Of a stretch of DNA of 64,000 nt, positions 61,296 through 64,000 are shown piece by piece. Numbering within the stretch: position 1 is the stretch's first letter; the number at the start of each line of letters is the position of its first letter. The stretch spans positions 3,940,501 to 4,004,500 of the forward strand of contig NZ_CP129672.1 in NCBI RefSeq assembly GCF_030505195.1, written 5' to 3'. This stretch comes from Comamonas testosteroni. GTDB taxonomy: Bacteria > Pseudomonadota > Gammaproteobacteria > Burkholderiales > Burkholderiaceae_C. The notes below the pieces were generated by a model. That model was not told the DNA's origin, did no database searches, and worked only from the letters and a program-made list of their open reading frames with translations. The position numbers and the translations under genes are program-made.

Positions 61296-62258
61296 TCAGA
61301 GGTCCAGCACCAATTCCGCAGATTTTGCACGGGATACGCAGACCATAATCTGTGCATCCTTCTCATCGTCTCGCAGCACGAGATCCCGGTGGTCCGCTTC
61401 GCCTGAGCATAATCCTACCCGGCAGGAGCCGCAGGTACCGCTTTCGCAGGAGCTTGCCACGCGCACGTTCGAGGCACGCAGAACGTCCAGAATCGAGCGG
61501 TCGGTCGGAACTTGCAATGAGGTGCCGGTGCGCTTAAGCTGCACCGTGAATGGCCTGTTTTCCTTTGTGTTGGCATTGCCGGCGCCGAAGCTTTCAAAGT
61601 GAACGGTGCCGGACGGCCAGTGGCCTGTCATGTCCTGGACGGTATCCATCAGCGACTGCGGTCCGCAGCAATAGACGTGTGCGGCTTTGGGACGCTCGAA
61701 CAGGGCCCAGAAGTCGAAGGCTTTCGCCGGGTCGCCGAAGCTGTGGTGGATCTTCACTAACGAGCGCCATTCGTTGCTGCTGAGCTCGTCGAGGAAGGCC
61801 GTGCCCTCTGGATCCCGGGCCAGATAATACAATTTGAAGTCCCGCAGGCCTTCAGCCTTTAGTTGGCGTGCCATGGACAGCATGGGCGTGATGCCGATGC
61901 CGCCAGCCACGAGAATGAATGACTTGGCGCGTTCATCAAGCGGAAATTCGTTGCGCGGCAGAGAGGCTTCGATCGAATCCCCTGCGGATGTGTCGTCGAC
62001 CAGGCTCATCGAGCCGCCACGGCCATTGCTGTCGCGCTTCACGGCGATGACATAGCGATTGCACTCTTGCGAGTCGTTGCAGAGCGAATAGCTGCGGCGC
62101 ATGCCGTTGGGGGCCACCAGCGTCAGATTCGAGCCAGCCTCGAATGGTGGCAGCGGCGCGCCCTCTGGGTGAGTAAGTTCAAAGCGCCAGATGTCGCGTG
62201 CAATCTTTTCCTTCTCCGCGATCTTCAGACGCAGAAAACCGCTTTCCTGGGTGGTCAT
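61296..62258 (-). CDS. ophA1: Phthalate 4,5-dioxygenase reductase
   Basis: 320 residues; start ATG at 62258 after AAAGGAAGACAGGC. FMN domain: RRSYSLCNDSQECNRYVIAVKRD; NAD domain: ILVAGGIGITPMLSMARQL and VYCCGPQSLMD. C-terminal plant-type [2Fe-2S] domain: SSCESGTCGSCRVGLCSGEADHRD followed by the fourth Cys in IMVCVSRAKS. The whole reads very much like phthalate dioxygenase reductase of Burkholderia. It feeds NADH electrons to a Rieske oxygenase that is not in this window. Confidence 0.92.
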   Translation of the reverse strand: MTTQESGFLRLKIAEKEKIARDIWRFELTHPEGAPLPPFEAGSNLTLVAPNGMRRSYSLCNDSQECNRYVIAVKRDSNGRGGSMSLVDDTSAGDSIEASLPRNEFPLDERAKSFILVAGGIGITPMLSMARQLKAEGLRDFKLYYLARDPEGTAFLDELSSNEWRSLVKIHHSFGDPAKAFDFWALFERPKAAHVYCCGPQSLMDTVQDMTGHWPSGTVHFESFGAGNANTKENRPFTVQLKRTGTSLQVPTDRSILDVLRASNVRVASSCESGTCGSCRVGLCSGEADHRDLVLRDDEKDAQIMVCVSRAKSAELVLDL

Positions 62259-62302
62259 GCCTGTCTTCCTTTACTTGCTCGACAATATTTGCAATTGTAT
62301 TG

Positions 62303-62314
62303 CTAGAGATCTAG
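62303..62314. promoter_or_regulatory. Palindrome CTAGA-GA-TCTAG upstream of ophA1
   Basis: 5-2-5 inverted repeat 45 bases before the ophA1 start, matching the NTAGA-NN-TCTAN pattern. Confidence 0.65.
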
Positions 62315-62405
62315 TAATGCAAGTGAAGTAGTTGACTTGCGCACGGTTCTGCGCCAGGGGTAAACCCCTGCTTGTCGGCGCTCACAAAGCCTTGTAACCT
62401 AATGA

Positions 62406-62432
62406 ATAGACATCTAATTAATAGGTATCTAG
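62406..62432. promoter_or_regulatory. Two operator-like sites upstream of the permease gene
   Basis: ATAGA-CA-TCTAA (62406-62417) and ATAGG-TA-TCTAG (62421-62432), centred 15 bases apart, in the divergent gap between ophA1 and the permease. Confidence 0.65.
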
Positions 62433-62537
62433 TAATTTAAGGCTTGGTTGCGTCGGCTGGTAAAGCGAACTCAGACGTGTTCGCTGCTCCGCCAGGTCAA
62501 GTCGGCAGCAGACAAAACGCCTCCAAGAGACTCCGAA

Positions 62538-62825
62538 ATGACAGATTCCACGTTGAACTACGTGGGTGCGCTTCCGCATCAAGCTTCCGGTCCGGCAATC
62601 GTCGAGACAACCTATCGCAAGATCACTCTCAGGCTGATGAGCTTCCTGTTCTTCTGCTGGGTGCTCAACTATCTTGAGCGCGTCAACATCAGCTTTGCGC
62701 AGTTGCACCTGAAGCACGATCTTGGTCTGAGCGATGGCGCTTACGGTCTGGGCATGAGTCTGTTCTTCATTGGCTACATCCTGCTGGAGGTGCCACGCCA
62801 GCAGGCACCACAAACCGGCGCATGA
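62538..62825 (+). pseudogene. Truncated MFS permease (phthalate-type, OphD-like)
   Basis: 95 residues. TM1 ([22 protein letters not shown]) with the N-Y-x-x-R-V-N signature of the anion:cation symporter family and TM2 ([19 protein letters not shown]) are present. The frame then turns into [10 protein letters not shown] and stops. A full transporter has ~430-450 residues and 12 TMs, so about 1 kb has been lost. The decarboxylase gene follows 43 bases later. Confidence 0.85.
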
Positions 62826-62868
62826 CAATGCGCTCTGAATCGCTTTTGATCGTCACAAAGGAATCAAC

Positions 62869-63861
62869 ATGAGCAAGCTTCAACTGTCCATCGCGGTGGG
62901 CAATTACGACCGGATGCGTCCGCTGATCGACGGCGACGTCCAGATCGACGGTGTGGACCCTGTGTTCATGCTGCAGGATCCGGAAGAGATCTTCTTCCGT
63001 GCGTTCCGCACCGCAGACTACGACATCTGCGAGCTGTCGCTCAGCAGCTATTCGGTGAAGACCGCAGCTGGCACCTCGCCGTACATTGCCGTGCCGGTGT
63101 TCCCTTCGCGGGCATTCCGCCACAGCTCGGTCTACGTGCGTGCCGATCGCGGCATCAACAGCCCGGCCGACCTCAAGGGCAAGCGCATCGGCGTGCCCGA
63201 ATACCAACTGACCGCCAATGTGTGGGTGCGCATGTTCCTGGAAGAGGAATACGGCGTGAAGGCCTCCGACATCCAATGGGTGCGTGGCGGCTACGAAGAT
63301 CCGACCCGCATTGAGAAGATCTCGCTGAAGCTGCCTGAAGGTGTGTCGCTGGTGAACGCGCCGGAAGGCCGCACCATCTCGAACCTGCTGGCCGATGGCG
63401 AAATTGATGGCGTGATCGGGCCGCGTGCCCCATCGTGCTTCGACCATGGTCACCCGCAGGTCAAGTACCTGTTCGAGGATCCGCAGAAGGCTGCGGCCGA
63501 ATGGTATGAGCGTCGCAAGCTGTTCCCGATCATGCACACGCTCGGCGTGCGCAAGACCCTGGCAGAGCAGCATCCCTGGCTGCCCGGCGCACTGGTCAAG
63601 GCCTTCGAGCATTCCAAGGCGGTAGCACTGACGCGCCTGAGCGACACATCGGCCACCAAGGTCACGCTGCCGTTCATCGAGGACCAGTTGCGCAATGCGC
63701 GCCGCCTAATGGGCCAGGATTTCTGGTCGTATGGTTTTGCCGAGAATGCCCATGTGGTTGACCGTTTCCTCGCGCAGCACCATGCAGAAGGCCTATCGAG
63801 CCGCCGCCTCCAGCCTGCCGAGCTGTTCCACCCGGCCAGCCTGGAGAGCTTCAAGATCTGA
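62869..63861 (+). CDS. ophC: 4,5-dihydroxyphthalate decarboxylase
   Basis: 330 residues. It opens KLQLSIAVGNYDRMRPLIDG and has DGVDPVFMLQDPEEIFFRAF, FPSRAFRHSSVYVRAD and LKGKRIGVPEYQLTANVWVR, features of the Pht5/OphC family, which resembles periplasmic binding proteins in fold but works in the cytosol. It converts 4,5-dihydroxyphthalate to protocatechuate. Ribosome binding site AAAGGAATCAAC. A strong terminator follows 24 bases after the stop. Confidence 0.9.
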   Translation: MSKLQLSIAVGNYDRMRPLIDGDVQIDGVDPVFMLQDPEEIFFRAFRTADYDICELSLSSYSVKTAAGTSPYIAVPVFPSRAFRHSSVYVRADRGINSPADLKGKRIGVPEYQLTANVWVRMFLEEEYGVKASDIQWVRGGYEDPTRIEKISLKLPEGVSLVNAPEGRTISNLLADGEIDGVIGPRAPSCFDHGHPQVKYLFEDPQKAAAEWYERRKLFPIMHTLGVRKTLAEQHPWLPGALVKAFEHSKAVALTRLSDTSATKVTLPFIEDQLRNARRLMGQDFWSYGFAENAHVVDRFLAQHHAEGLSSRRLQPAELFHPASLESFKI

Positions 63862-63885
63862 TCTCATCAGCTGCTGCGGATATTG

Positions 63886-63920
63886 CCGCGCACCTGGTTG
63901 ACCAGGTGCGCGGCGTTTTG
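63886..63920 (+). terminator. Rho-independent terminator after ophC
   Basis: CCGCGCACCTGGT pairs perfectly with ACCAGGTGCGCGG around TG, followed by CGTTTTG. Confidence 0.88.
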
Positions 63921-64000
63921 TATGTACAGTCTGCTTTTCCGTTCGCCGCGGTATCACGTCTACAATGCACTCGCCCTGTGATGGCGCAAGGTATCCGTAC

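Overview
The window looks like the chromosome of a high-GC betaproteobacterium of the Comamonadaceae, most probably Comamonas. The evidence is the GC-rich codon use, many Bug/TctC-type periplasmic receptors, acyl-CoA and aromatic-acid catabolic genes, a phthalate reductase and decarboxylase of the oph type, and a roughly 90-150 bp intergenic repeat of the kind I associate with this family. The assignment rests on recognition, not on a database search.

0-25 kb is core-like. A TauD-type dioxygenase start and an AraC regulator precede a LysR regulator that diverges from a long + strand catabolic array: FadB-like multifunctional enzyme, thiolase, two acyl-CoA dehydrogenases, enoyl-CoA hydratase, class III CoA-transferase, two Bug receptors, a nitronate monooxygenase-like flavoprotein, EtfB/EtfA, a third Bug receptor, an acyl-CoA ligase, a class II aldolase, a 2-hydroxyacid dehydrogenase and a fourth Bug receptor. 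This is a complete beta-oxidation-like route with its own electron acceptor and activation steps; the substrate is not readable from sequence. A GlxA-type regulator, an exported M20 amidohydrolase and a tRNA-Gln(UUG) close the region.

25-28.5 kb is a decayed prophage-like stretch downstream of the tRNA: a broken rdgC, small minus-strand genes each followed by an AAAAAGCCCGC-type hairpin, and a small RRM RNA-binding protein. 28.5-31 kb is a TetR/DJ-1/quinone-oxidoreductase operon with a palindromic operator. 31-40.6 kb is a catabolic cluster (VOC protein, oxidoreductase, DUF1185, Bug, fumarylacetoacetate hydrolase family, GntR, FMN reductase, aldehyde dehydrogenase, NTF2-like) whose promoters share a TTTTGTGCATAAAA-type motif; an ISL3 element with a perfect 8-bp target duplication sits inside it.

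40.6-59.3 kb is an insertion-sequence accumulation zone holding two cargo blocks. One is integrase - MNT antitoxin - HEPN toxin - DUF6880-like gene (the last split by an IS3 element). The other is GntR / TauD-type dioxygenase / SDR / cupin / Bug, bracketed by related IS3 ends. At least ten IS elements or fragments (IS3, IS5, IS110, IS481) are nested here.

59.3-64 kb is a phthalate-type cluster: Bug receptor, bacteriohemerythrin, phthalate dioxygenase reductase (ophA1), a truncated MFS permease and 4,5-dihydroxyphthalate decarboxylase (ophC). Four NTAGA-NN-TCTAN palindromes occur at its promoters. The oxygenase component and dihydrodiol dehydrogenase are not in the window. No CRISPR array or rRNA was seen.
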